A DNA stretch of 64,000 bases from Salminus brasiliensis (Eukaryota; Chordata; Actinopteri; Characiformes; Bryconidae), in contig NC_132898.1 of NCBI RefSeq assembly GCF_030463535.1, positions 25,560,662-25,624,661 of the forward strand, given 5' to 3'. The notes under the pieces are model-generated. The model was given only the letters and a program-made list of their open reading frames with translations, was not told the DNA's origin and ran no database searches. Of the stretch, positions 1 to 12,148 are shown in pieces. Position 1 is the first letter of the stretch. Each line of letters begins with the position of its first letter. The translations under genes were made by a program, and so were the position numbers.

Positions 1-482
1 TTTTCGAATGGGAGATTTTAGGCTATCGCTGCTAACAAACACTATACTTATACTGTCACCAATCTAATCTCGGTGAACCTACACACCTAAAAATGACGCA
101 CCAACCGTCTCTCAAAAGATATTCAGATTTTACTTTGTGTGGCACAGGCAAATTGATGGGGTTTAGAACACAGCATGACCTACTTTAATCCTACTTTAAG
201 CTTTTTTTGATAGGTTTATGAAGTAAAACAATTAAGATTTTGGCATGTATTTACCAAGAGGAGATTGGTGACAGTCCATGTCCAGTGTTTGTTAGCAACA
301 TTAGCCTAGCATCTACGTTCTACACCGAAGAACCATATGACAAATATTAAACATGTTCTGGCTGATTGACTACATCTGGGCTCAGTGATCAATCATGTTG
401 CCAAACTACTCCTTTAGCCTCCATGCTAAAGTTTCCAAACCTACAGTCTGATACAGAACTGACACACGATACACACACACAC
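1..482. other. zbtb40 intron, no gene seen
   Basis: AT-rich non-coding sequence to the left of the last zbtb40 exon in the window. Nothing coding or structured was recognised. The right end (about 468-482) is an AC dinucleotide run that becomes the splice donor of the neighbouring minus-strand exon. Confidence 0.6.
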
Positions 483-3400
483 CTCTTTTAAAGCTTCCTT
501 TTCGCACTTGTCTGCTGCCTGCATCAACAGCTCAGAGATGTTGTTAACACTGGTGAGGTAGTCAGATAGTTTCAAAGCACATTTGCCTGAATATCCTGAA
601 GACCTCTCAAGCATGGATCCAGATTTGCCTGCGATGGGAAAAAAAACAACTGAGTAAAATAACACAGCAAACATCTGCTTTTGTCTTGTAAGAATTTTAA
701 TTATTTTCAATCCCCATTAAATAATATCACGCTACAGTTGGCAGGATGACTGACAGTGAACTGGCTTGGCTTTGAGCTCAAGTACAAGCTCAAGTACACA
801 AACTTTGAGGGTTGGGTTTTACAGATATTTCAGTGCTATACACTGACAAATCAGTCAACCGTTGACAAATTAATTATAGAGAGAAAAAGGTGATTTATGG
901 TATTAAGGGGTTTGTATTTCAATTTGTATGTAATTCCAAATGCATTTTGGCCTAAAACTCTTATTTTTGGAATGAATCTGTAATATTGGCAGGTTGATAC
1001 TACAGATACTAGTTGATACTGCATCATAATTAATCCATCAGTTAATTAAACAGTACATTTTTCTATATAAATATAGATATATACGTGATAGTTACTCAAC
1101 TGTAATTATGTAGGCTAACTGCCTATTACACAAATTAACTGACAAAAATAAATAGTCAATTACTGGATTACCCGATTACTAGATTACCGAAACATTCACC
1201 CCAGTTCACGCCACTCTTGTAGTGTCTCTGGGCCTCTCCTCCTTTTCACTACACTTTCTACTTTTAAGTATGTATTTACCCTTCAGTTCTGGACCACTCT
1301 GGTGCACTATCGTCATATCCAGATCAAGCTGTAGGCTCTTAACCTGTTCCAGCAGTGTGAGGAAAGTCTGAGCTGACATACTACGATCATCCTTCAGTCG
1401 CTCCAGCAGGCGCTGGAAAACCACATCCACCCCTTCGTCACCCACAAAGCATTCCAGCATGATCTGGGAAAGGGCAGAAATCAATCATTGAGAAAAATGC
1501 TAATGAAGAAAACCTAGTAGCATCAAAATAGCATCGGTGCAAACCAGAGATGTAAGGTAAGGAAGTAGAACTACTTCAGTACAGTACTGGAGTACTGAAA
1601 TGCTGTATCTGTATCTACTGAAGAATGAATTTTTTCCCACTTCCACTTTTAATTCACTACATATTTGGATGAGTTTAATACTTTTATTCCGTTACATGCT
1701 TTATGTGCTGCATCGTTTATAAAAATCAATTATAAAAATGATGTATGAATCACCTCAAACCCACATTATCATCACGCCAGAGCGGTTGATGGCACTGTCG
1801 CCAGGTTTGATGAAGCCGCCTCAACATTGAGCAACACTCTGCTGCTGAGGTGAGGACACTAACACTAGAGCTCTGTTCATTGATTTCCAGATGAAGAAGA
1901 ACCACCAGAAGAAACACTATCTTCACCACCTTCAAATACTCGTATGCGTCCGAATGGCCTGAGATCTTTTAGCTGTAGTTGAGTTTACAGAGTGAAGCTC
2001 AGGGGTTTAAGCTGCTCTCCTCACTGGTTTTACAGATGAAACTCTTGTATGTGGCGGGTCGAGTCAGGTCTGCTCAGCTTTCTCTCTTTTGGTCGAGTTT
2101 GTTTAGAGAGTGAACTGAAGACTCGTGTTCATGAACTTTGTCTTCTACAGTCCTGTCCTTCTACTACAGCCAGAGGAACTGAGACAGTCCTGAAGTCTGA
2201 GCATTTAAAATAATATAAACAATAATATTGAATCTTCTGGCTGATTTCTGTAATTACTACAGAACACAGTACTGTACTTTTACTTTCAGTACTTAAGTAG
2301 TACTTTTTAGAATAACCAACTTGCAATACTTAGTTAACCTAGTACAAAACTGTTGAATACTTTAGTACTTCCACTTAAGTCTGGAGCTTAAAGAACACTT
2401 TTTTTTTTTTGATAGAGCACTTGTACTTTTACTCAAGTCTGAGTCTCTAGTATTTTATAAATGTCTGGTGCAAACCCTGCTTCTGGAGGATGACCTTCCT
2501 GCAGTATTAACTCCAATCCAAACCTAAAGGTGTGCATGTCCTTCTCACCTGTCGGTGCGCAGTGGGGAGCGCGCCCCAGGTGCACAGGGTTTTAATCCAC
2601 GGCTGGAGCTCCTGCAGAGTCTTCAGGATCTCATCTCGCTTCTGAGAAAGCAGCTCTGCAGTGCCCTCTTCTGGGAAAATAACGTTACACAACACATGTT
2701 GGGGTCTGATCAGAACATGACTACAGAATGTGACAGGGAACTGAGATTTTTTAATGAGCAGACACATAGTAGGCAGAAGTACAGTTAGAGATGGCTTTTA
2801 GGTATTGATAAGTATGGGTATCGGGCCGATATCTGCAGATAAAGCTGGGGGGGGGTGTCATCTCTCATTTTAGGCTGAAAAATTCAGAACTTAAATCAGA
2901 CCTGAGCCACGTTCATATATATCAGATGCATATCTGACGTCTGATCATGTGATCATAATGAGAACAGTCCAATCTAAATGATGGTCTCTTTTTTCAAAGG
3001 TTGTCTTGCTCTAATGAACAGCTAAGCTCTGTTTGGATTGATGGTTCTTCTGCAGTCAAATGGTTCGTTGATCTGTCATGGTTTTACACAGAACTGTTGC
3101 GTTTGCTCAAGAACCCTTGAAGAACCACGTTTGTTCACTCTAAAAACATCTCAATGGGAATTGAGCAGTGAGTAGAAATGGTATACATGGTATTTAAAGA
3201 CATTTTGATGATATACGATATTTATTGTAATATTTAGCCTCACTAACAGCATTTATCAGTAGCAGCATATTCTTGAAAACTGCTGTTTAAACACTATCTC
3301 ATTTATTCAAAATGTGCTGCACAATATACTCAGAAAAAGCATATTGTGCATCATTACTACAACACATATACATCGATTAGAGATAGAAAAATTGATCAGC

Positions 3401-4314
3401 TATGTATCAGTATCAGCCGATTGTGGGTTGCATATTTTGGCAGAAAACTGGCCCATACACAGCTGACCAATTTTTCCATCTCTAATCAACATTAATGTTG
3501 TTACTATGCACAATATGCTACGACATCTCTCTAATTTAGCCAATCCTCAGAGCTGATCAGATGATATTTACTAAGAATTGCAACAGTTATACACCAGGCA
3601 GTTCCCTAATTGAACTACCGAGGTTAGGTATGGCTGCAGAATCTAGAGCCAGTGTTGTAACTCATCAGTCTGGTGTAGAAAACTTTACCATCAACTCTGG
3701 ATGACTCTCCACTGGCTCCATCACATGAAGAACCCTTTGCATTGGCCTTCAGATCATCAGACCCTCGTGCTGGGTCCTTCACACCATCCTCACAAAGCCC
3801 AGGGCAGTCAGATGCACCCTGTATTAAAGCAAGTTCTCCTTGGCCTTCAGAAGAACCTAGCTCGGTTGGCTCTTCCCTTCCACATGACGTAGTGTTGCTT
3901 TGGAGGTCTGGGTGCTCCTCCTTTGAAAGCTGAGGGCCTTTGGGCTGGGCCTGCTTCATCAGGTTGTTGAGAATGTTCTTGCAGCCGACAGCCACGTCAA
4001 ACATCTGCAAGCTGTCTGCTGCAGCGATGACCCGAGTGAAGTTGTGTTTGCCTGGCGGCAGCCTGCCCATGTAGACCATGTCCAGCAGTGAGGAGAACTC
4101 CTGGGAGGTCATCACAGCTGTGTCGATGGAGATGCTGTCCGAGCTCTCGAGGAGAGACTTGAAGAGCAAGCTGGAAGCAGCCAGGACCACCTTGTGGGCC
4201 GGGTGGGGAACGCCTTCCACCAGGATGGTGCAGTCACAGAACTGGCACTCTTTACGCAAGGCTTGCAGCTGCTGCATCAGCTGCCTGCTGTAGTTCGGCA
4301 GCTCCATCGGGCAC
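483..4314 (-). CDS. zbtb40: Zinc finger and BTB domain-containing protein 40, 5' part (partial)
   Basis: Four minus-strand coding exons: 3689-4314 (ATG at 4305-4307, after a 7-base 5'UTR piece), 2549-2670, 1280-1463 and 483-628. Phases join without error to give 357 codons; the gene continues off the left edge. The first exon begins MELPNYSRQLMQQLQ and encodes a BTB/POZ domain at about residues 10-125, with the FCDCTI and HKVVLAASSLLFKSLL segments typical of these dimerisation domains, followed by an acidic, Ser-rich linker. Later exons encode the helical modules (CFVGDEG...FQRLLERL; LLSQKRDEILKTLQ) that lie between the BTB and the zinc fingers in ZBTB40. The C2H2 array is outside the window. 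The protein is a probable nuclear DNA-binding regulator. The donor of exon 483-628 is the first GT of a GT microsatellite. Identity rests on the BTB start and the linker modules; another BTB-ZNF is unlikely. Confidence 0.9.
1545..2480. mobile_element. Putative nonautonomous DNA element in zbtb40 intron
   Basis: The two ends of this stretch are rich in inverted copies of an AGTAC/ACTT-rich motif (about 1551-1660 and 2270-2460). The right arm carries repeated 'acttttact' and 'acttaagt' words and an 11-T run. Teleost genomes contain many MITE-like elements with this kind of terminus. No transposase is visible inside; a signal-peptide-like open frame at 1750-1935 is not convincing. Exact ends and family are uncertain. 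Confidence 0.45.
3375..3487. repeat. Hairpin (MITE-like) inverted repeat
   Basis: Left arm 3375-3407 and right arm about 3454-3487 are imperfect inverted copies (gattagagat...aaaaattg...tcagct), separated by about 46 bases. The element is in the zbtb40 intron between exons 2549-2670 and 3689-4314. Related cis-words (gggccgatatctg) occur at 2820-2840 and 36594-36640, which suggests a dispersed short DNA-element family. Confidence 0.5.
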
Positions 4315-4385
4315 CTGTGCAGGCAGAAAATGTGAGATTTGAAGGCTAATTAGCAGAGGGGGCTTTTTCCATATGAAAGGCCATG

Positions 4386-4652
4386 CACCATGTCCAAAAG
4401 TATCCAGACAACCCTTGAAATAAGCAAATTCATGGACTTTAAAGTGCACTCATTGCTGATACACACATTGAGAGCACTCGCACCTATGCTTAGTTCATCA
4501 TGCCAAACACTAAGTGTGGGCTACAGTGGTATAAAGCCCCCAGAATTGGGCTGTGAAGCAATGGGACTGTGATGGAGGTCATCTGAGAAGAGCTTGGATC
4601 ATTCATCGTCAATACCCAACCTCTTTAATGCTCTCGTTGGGCTGAATGCAAT
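4386..4652. mobile_element. Short DNA-element family A, diverged copy 1
   Basis: This copy shares 'gtccaaaagtatccagac' at its left end, 'ggtataaagcccccagaattgggct' internally (given here only as a landmark) and 'gaatgcaatcaaat' at the right, all hallmarks of the family seen much better at 29660-30165, 43466-43806 and 61908-62343. It is diverged and has no coding capacity. It lies just upstream of the BTB exon of zbtb40. Confidence 0.6.
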
Positions 4653-5480
4653 CAAATTCAGTACTAATTAGTGTGAATTCCACATTAACAAACAAACACT
4701 TTATATATCATTTCAACAAGGCAAAAACACTGTCCCCATTTTTTTTATGATGAATGAACCAATAGAAATGCTCCAAAATGACGTAACCTCCTGTAAAGTT
4801 CATTAAAAGTTGAAAACTACAAAAAATGTTTATGTATCTACAAATATGAAAATATATTTATTTTAAAAACTAGAAAATAAAGTTGATTTGCATGATGTGG
4901 ACCCTTTAATGTTCTCCATGTAAACTCTAAGGACATGACCCCAAACCAACAAAACGTTAAAAGAAAGTCCTCGGCGGCTGACAGTCTGTAGAATTAACAA
5001 GATACACTTGCAAACATCATATTTTGTCAAACAAAATTATATATGAAAATCCATAATTAATATACCTTTGTACTGCTATCTTGTGATCAGGACTTTTCAT
5101 GTGACCTCAGGATAACATGTTAATTGGTCAAAATAACAACAGTTGCTTTTATTAAATACATATTTTCTCTATATCACAACATGATAACTTGTTTTGTCGT
5201 GATAACAAATGCTACTTTATTGAAGATAAAGGTTTTCTCATGATCTAAAGATTGTTTTGTCGAGATCAAAAGATCCACATCAAAAATAACTTTCATAATA
5301 ATTCACTTAAAAATACTTAATTTACCAACATCATAACATTATAGATTATTAAAAAAAATGCAGAAACATTATTCACATCTACTTTACTTTTACTGTGGTT
5401 CAGGATTCAGACATTTAAGCTGAAAATATGATAATTAATTTAAAGTCAGTTAAATCATTCAGGTTCATGTTTATTTAGCT
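4653..5480. other. AT-rich zbtb40 intron / 5' flank
   Basis: AT-rich non-coding sequence with no recognisable exon or element apart from simple A/T runs. It separates the first coding exon of zbtb40 from the GC-rich putative promoter. Confidence 0.5.
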
Positions 5481-5489
5481 AATTAACAC

Positions 5490-5910
5490 AGAATGAGCTC
5501 ATCCTCATATACTCTCATATTCACCCATTTAATAGAAAGCTCTGCACAGCTGCTGTTAAGCAGTAAAGCAGCCTATAAACAGCAGCGCTTCTACAGGGGC
5601 TCTCCATTAACGTTAGCCTCCGACACCCAGGCTGCACGAGGGGCACGGAGCAAGGGCGTCCTCTACAGAAAGACACAGGTGGGCTATGGGGGCGGTTTTT
5701 CCCGGCCCAAACGCATCGCTCGTGTTCGGGACTGGACGGACCTCTTCATTACCTTCAGTGTCATTCAAAAAATCCGGCTCTTTATTTAAACTCCTCCGAT
5801 GGACAAACAGCTCGGCAATAAAGATTCATTTTGAAAATGGCGATGGCGTTACTGCGCATGCGTGCTCTGTGTCTGCGGCCATCGGCTGCATCTCAAATTC
5901 TTCCATGCTC
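5490..5910 (-). promoter_or_regulatory. Putative zbtb40 promoter with NRF1 and YY1 motifs
   Basis: A comparatively CpG-rich island in an AT-rich region, about 1.2-1.6 kb upstream of the first coding exon of zbtb40, where a non-coding first exon is expected. It holds a palindromic NRF1-type site TGCGCATGCGT at 5853-5863 and a YY1-like AAAATGGCGAT at 5834-5844. Both motifs are typical of TATA-less vertebrate promoters of broadly expressed genes. The exact start site and the first exon were not resolved. Confidence 0.5.
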
Positions 5911-6265
5911 ACTATGTAGTGCACTATGTAGGTCATACAATAACGACTTGGACATAAAAAAATAATTCAACATATGACGAATGGAAATTGGTTCGGTACG
6001 CAGAAAAATCCCTGTCTAACTCCGAGGCTGCAGAAAGCTACTGTTTTTATAATGTACGTAGTGCACTTTGTAGGGAATAGGGCGCATTTGCAGTGTTACA
6101 GCCCGTGTTCAATGATATTTAAGATTTAAGGGTTTCTTATTTATGTAAGAAGGGGAAATTAGCTACAACATTGCAGCTCGTCTTTGGGAATTATAGTGAT
6201 TTGTATAGGATTTTATCAATTAAAAAAATATTATATATTTTGGTTGGTTTGGTGTGAAATGCTCA

Positions 6266-6341
6266 ACTGCAGAGAAGTACTGCCAATAGAATAGGACAAT
6301 GAATGAGCAGGGGTCCCAGAACCTCTGCTCTTATAGTGTAA
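6266..6341. mobile_element. Short DNA-element family A, solo-end copy 2
   Basis: A 76-base deletion derivative joining 'agagaagtactgccaatagaatagg' (landmark, left) to the terminal 'aatgagcaggggtcccag...ttatagtgtaa' end of family A. The middle of the element is absent. Confidence 0.55.
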
Positions 6342-6674
6342 CTTCAGCTCCAACTGAAGCAGGAAAGCAGAGGCAGTTTCATGAAGAGTGAAGAGGGTGC
6401 AAGTTTAGACCGGTGTGGTTGGATTGGAGGGCCCGTACCATTTAAATTGAAATGTTGATTTCAGAATTTTTCAGATATAGTTCCCTGCCCAGTCCATAGC
6501 ATTCATATATGAAACAGGTTCAGTGTTTCCCCGTTTTTGTGATGTTACAAACCCCAACATATATACTTAAACCCGCCTAGCCATGAATTTACTGGCCTTT
6601 AGGCCACGACCAACTGCACAATTCACCTGTTGGGACAAAGCAGTCCACATATTCACACAGCAGGATATCTAAGC

Positions 6675-7389
6675 ATGTGGAAAAAAGTAACTTTATTGCC
6701 CATATGAAAGATTACAGAAAAGAATAGTTCACACAAATGCCTGCATAACATCTGGAGTAGTAGCAGAACAGCTCTAATCTATTTGGAAAGTTTTATTTAG
6801 TTTGTATATTTTTCCTGTGTTGGAAATGTCTTTATAGGCATCCTCATCCTCTCTCATCACTTTTACCGAAGGTATTCTTTCCTGGTGTAGGTTTTATCAT
6901 AGCTAAACAGACGCTTACATTTTTAATATTGAAGTTGCTCATGCATTCTTATGTATATCTGAGCGAGAGTGCAGTGTAACCATGTGACTCTGTTGAAATG
7001 AAACAACCTCTGAAAACGTTTATAGAAAATGTTGTTTGTCCAGCAAATAAAACACGATGGGTACCTAAACACCAAGCCGCCGTCTCAGGATAACAGGACA
7101 TTGCCACAGACAAGAAGGAGTCTTCGTTACGTAAAAGATCAGTTCAAGTCTCGACCCGTATCTGTTCACAGTCATGGTATGCACTTACAGAATGCATCAA
7201 CATCTTGGAATATTAAAAGCCATCAAACACATTTTATTTCAAATGCAGAGAGAGACACTTTTTTAAAGGAGGTGCAACATTAAGTTACGAGGCAAAGAAA
7301 TAAAAATAAAAATAACAAGAGACAAAAAAAATAATCTAAACCTAAATTAAACTTTAATTTTTCACACAGAAGTTGGTATTGTTGACCCA
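6675..7389 (-). other. usp48: Probable usp48 3'UTR and poly(A) region
   Basis: This region lies downstream of the usp48 stop codon on the minus strand. AATAAA motifs on the minus strand (TTTATT at 6692-6697 and about 6791-6796 on plus) are candidate poly(A) signals. The 3' end position is an inference; no transcript evidence is available. It includes a small TA-rich run at about 7421-7446 just inside the last intron. Confidence 0.45.
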
Positions 7390-10300
7390 TCAGTGTCCTA
7401 GTAGCCCGGTACCTGCAGATATATATATATAAAAAATATATATATTAATGGACTAATCAAATGATTATCGGTCTTGCTTTGTTATTCCATGCTTTTGCAC
7501 ACCTGACTAAGCCTACAAAGTACAGATCAGCGAGCCAATGGCACAGGACAGGAATACAATCTCCCCATACAATTATTATAAGTAAATAAACACAGAACTG
7601 CTTCTTACCTTTAAATCCTTCTTCAGGCAAACAGACTGTGAAAAAGAACACATTCATGATCATTTGAACTTGAAAACCTCTCATCTAAACTTAGGTTTGT
7701 TCAGGTTTGAAACACATAGTTCTCACCTTGGTACGCGTCATCCATAGCTGCGTAATCTGCTATAGGCTCATCAGCCTACAGCACAGACAATAAGGTGTGG
7801 TAAGCGACACTTTACATTTCTGTACAGAATGCGTCAGAATGCACTGGAAACATGTTGAAGACAATACCTTTAGACATATGATGCTTTCTGGAAATACCCC
7901 TAAGCTTCCTAGTGTGGCAGAGTCATCAGTTAAACACCGCCCATCTATAGACAGGTTTTGGTCGAACGGCGCGACAGAGAAGGCATGCATGATCTATGGA
8001 AAGAAAGTCACATTAGAAACAAAGAATGTGGATGACATTTTGAATTTGACATTTTTGTATAACTCTACACTGTGACCAGAATTAATATCTAAAATGATTT
8101 GTTTGACCAAATTTCAAGCTAGATACACTACATGAACAAAAGTATTGGGACACTTGCTCATTCAATGTTTCCTCTGAAATCAAGGACATTAAAAAGAGTT
8201 TATCCTTTGTCAGAGTAACTCTCTACTGTCCAAAGAAGGAGGATTTCTAGTAGATTTTTGGTGCCTGTTTCATAATATTTCAAGCATTTTAACCAGAAAG
8301 CGTACTTGGATCTTGAGTTCCTTCAGGGTCTGGTTGGCAGAAACGATCAGGGCTTTCTCCCCACGCAGCTTCCGGTGGCGCATACTCCTGCGGATGCCTG
8401 ATTTCCCCACAGAAGTGGTAGCGGCAGAGGGAGCAGAGGGGAGTGCCACAGCAGGACTCACCTCACTGAGCTTTTGCCTCTTTGCCCCATCCTGAGACTG
8501 CAGTATGGTAGGAAAGGAGGGATATTATACAAACACACATTTGTAAATACTTTTATTTAAGTAATTATGTTAAAAAGTTATTGATTAAATGAATGACTTT
8601 ATTCAAAACATCAGTTAGAACTGCAGCATTGCTTACAATACATTATGCTGGTAAGGGTTAATACACTTAATTGCTAGCTTTCTTTCAGTAATAGCTATAC
8701 TATAATTTCTGGAACAATTCCTTTAAAAAGGAGGAGTAGTCTCTCCATGCTTTCATCAAGAACATGTGCTTAGATTACTGTTCCTACAAGCTACCTGGTT
8801 AAAGTCTGGGTCTTTCTCTCCTTCCACTTTGGGCTCTTCTTTCTCTTCCTCTGCCTCAGATCCACTCATACTGAACTCGGGAGGAGCCTCTTTAATCATC
8901 TATTCAGGAAACGAAAGACAAGAAAGAAGACAGACAGGAAGGGAGATGAAAAGGGAAAGGAGAACAGCAAGATTTAAAAATGTAAACAAACTAAAACAAA
9001 GTTTAATGTGGGAGAAGCCAAATGAAGCCCATGATTATATAGGATTAGTACAAGACTAAATATAGACAACTTAATTTGTTTAGGGCGGCTCAGAGTTATC
9101 CAGTAAGAATTGCTCTTTCGAATTTCGGGTCAGCAGCCAGAGTTCAAGAGAGCACAATTGGCCAGATGAGTAGATGGCTTGTTCTCTCTCAACATCACTT
9201 TACTGTGATGCTGACCAGCATGAGCATCTCCTTGCGGATGCATCAGATCTGGGTACCCAGTGCTTTCCTTTGAGGACGTTGCTTGACCATTTGATAGTGC
9301 ATCAAGGATTCAAGGATTCAAGGAGACTTTATTGTCATTCGCATCACATGTGGTACATGGGGTGGAACGAAATTGTGGTACCCAAGGACCCAGTTTTACC
9401 CAGACAGCAGTACTTAAATAAATAAAATATACATAAATATATAAAAATATATGTAAAAATGAAAATAAAATAAAATAAAATAAAATAAAAATAAAATAAA
9501 TAAAATAATAAAATCAACCGCAGTTCAAAAACAGGTGGTGGCTGAGGGAGCATGTGCCGGAAAAGGCATGTGTAAGTGCTCACCCGCCCAGTGACTGGAG
9601 CATTACATGTGATAGTGGATGAGTACTAACTAGTTGGTTGGGTAATTGGCTACCTAAAACTGGGTGGGAAAATTGAGTGTTAAACAACTCTGTTCACTCA
9701 CTCTAAATTGCCCAGTGTGTTTCCCAGAATCTGACTGTACTCTTACCCAATTAGAGAATTAGCTGCTCCCAGAACTGGATCAAAAATCACTTCCCTATTC
9801 AAGTGCAATCAGTCGGATAGCAAGGGAAATCTTACCCTCTTGTTGTCGATGACCTTCCGCACATAAACAGTGGCTTGCGCGTACTCCCGCAAATCCCTCT
9901 GCTGCTGAAATATGAAGCCCTCGCGGCATTCTCGACACAGCTCTGACAAAACACACAGACTTCTTTAAGCATTTAAAAGGTTCTTCTCACACTTCTGCAT
10001 TTCTTTTACAAAAATGGTATCTTTATGGAACCAAAAATAGTTCTTCTATGTGTTTACCAGGCTGTGTGTGAAACTGCACGTTCCCATTGTCCTGCGCTGG
10101 GTCATGAATCCTGCATATGGAGATAGTCTGGTCCACCAGGAACAGCCTGCAGACCACCTCCCATTCAGCAGGCCAGAGGAGAGCTATACTGTGCAATGAC
10201 AAACACACACACACATACACACATACAGACACACACATACACACATACTGTGCGAAAGAAAGGCAGACAAGCTCTATATGATAATCATAAATTTCACCAC

Positions 10301-12089
10301 TTGTGAACCTCATAGCTAAGGCCAAACTACCACTTTATCTTCTGGGAGACAAGGCTCTGGCTGAGGTTCGGGGAAAGGCTACTCACTGCTGAGCGTCTCC
10401 CTGAAGCATGGAGTCATAGGTAAACATGAAGCCTCCATGAGGACACAGTAGGATGCTGTTCCCCACGCTGGACACTGGATTGGACTTTGCTGGCCTCCTG
10501 TGGTATGGGAAGTCGTGATTCAGAACAAAGAAATAACAGAACTATGTTATTATTATTCATTTATAATGCAGTTATAACGAGTGTTTCAGCCCAGAATGCC
10601 TTTTAAATGAGGGCCAATAAAGAGCACCCAAACTGCTGGATCACACTTTATTTTGCTGGTGTTCTATAGATGATCTAACAAATGCTTGAATTGTAAACAA
10701 ATTATTGAATATTGAAATTCCATTCATTTTCAACAGGGTTAAGGTTAGGTTTGGGGTTGAAGTTAAGGTTAGAATTAGGATTAAGTTTCAGGGTAAATTC
10801 AGAGATAACAGAAAGTAATTGTCTTTCAGTTCTGCTACATTTCACATATTTAGGTGACTGTTGGTTAAAAACAAGCTGATAATAAATAAAGCATCAACAA
10901 GGCAGCAACAGAACAATGTGTTTTCCTGAGCTCATTTACATATAACAACACAAAAGGTTGAAAAATGGCCATGTATTCATGCAAATGTTAAAAACAAACA
11001 AAACAAAACAAAAAAAACATACAAATAACAAGGTGTTATTTGTAGGATGGTCCCTTCAATGAAAACCTTTCTGTAAAGATTCTCAGATTGCCACTGAAAA
11101 ACAATATAATTACCTGATAAATTTCCTCCACTCATCAACAAAGAACAGAGGAACAATGTACAGAATATCAGTGTCCTGAAAACAAATAAATGCTGGAATC
11201 AATATTTTTAAATATATTACAGACATGATGTAAAATATCACCTCTAATGGAAAATAATGTTAAACTACACAAGATGGTGCGACTGTACCTGAGGCCATTT
11301 CTGTAGCAAGGGGCGATTTTTCTCTTGGAAGAGGTTGAGTAGAGAGCTCTTCTGTTCACTGGCCATCATTCGATTCAGAGCCTCATTCTCTTTTCCTTCC
11401 CTCTCCAGCCTCTGAAATACAAACAGGAAGAGATCTTGATTTAATACATTTTGCATATCACTCAAAAGCCTGAAAAGTAGTTTTCCATAGGTTGTAATTT
11501 AGGTTACAATTTAAGTAAGTGGAGTATATTATGGGTTACTTTGCCACTCTAGAAGTGGATTTCCCTCCTATTGCTCTGCTACCTATATGTAGTTCAAAAA
11601 ACACAACAGAATAGTTTACAATAGTTTTCTCACAGTCCCGGACCTTCACATTTTGGTGGTTTTCTGCTCCATTACACCATCATCAACTCAGAAAGGGCAT
11701 GTTAATTAGCTCATTAGCTGGAACGTTAGTAGAGCAAACACTAAAATGTGGAGGCTAGAGGGGTCCTCCAGGACCAGGGCTGGGAACCCTGGGCTGAGAA
11801 ACACTGGTTTGAGGTGTGATTACCATGCACTGCTGGCAGGAGTCCTGTTGTTGGGTGAATTCTGGTGCTTTGGGAAAATACACCTTCAGCTTACTCCACA
11901 CCTCGGTCGAGACCAGTCGCCTCTCACTCTCCTGAATACTCAGACCACCTCAAACGAGAGTGTGAGTGTCAAAAAATGCAGCAACATTGCTTTTGCCGTT
12001 TTTACTTGTATCTTTCTGCATTTCCAATGTTTTAATTCAGTACTGTGCACTTGTTAAAATAAGCATTTCATAAATAAATAAATAAATAA

Positions 12090-12148
<59 letters not shown>

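Noticed and set aside
1750-1935. Open frame with a signal-peptide-like N-terminus
   Set aside because: It lies inside a repeat-like intron segment, has no recognisable domain and no splice context with zbtb40.
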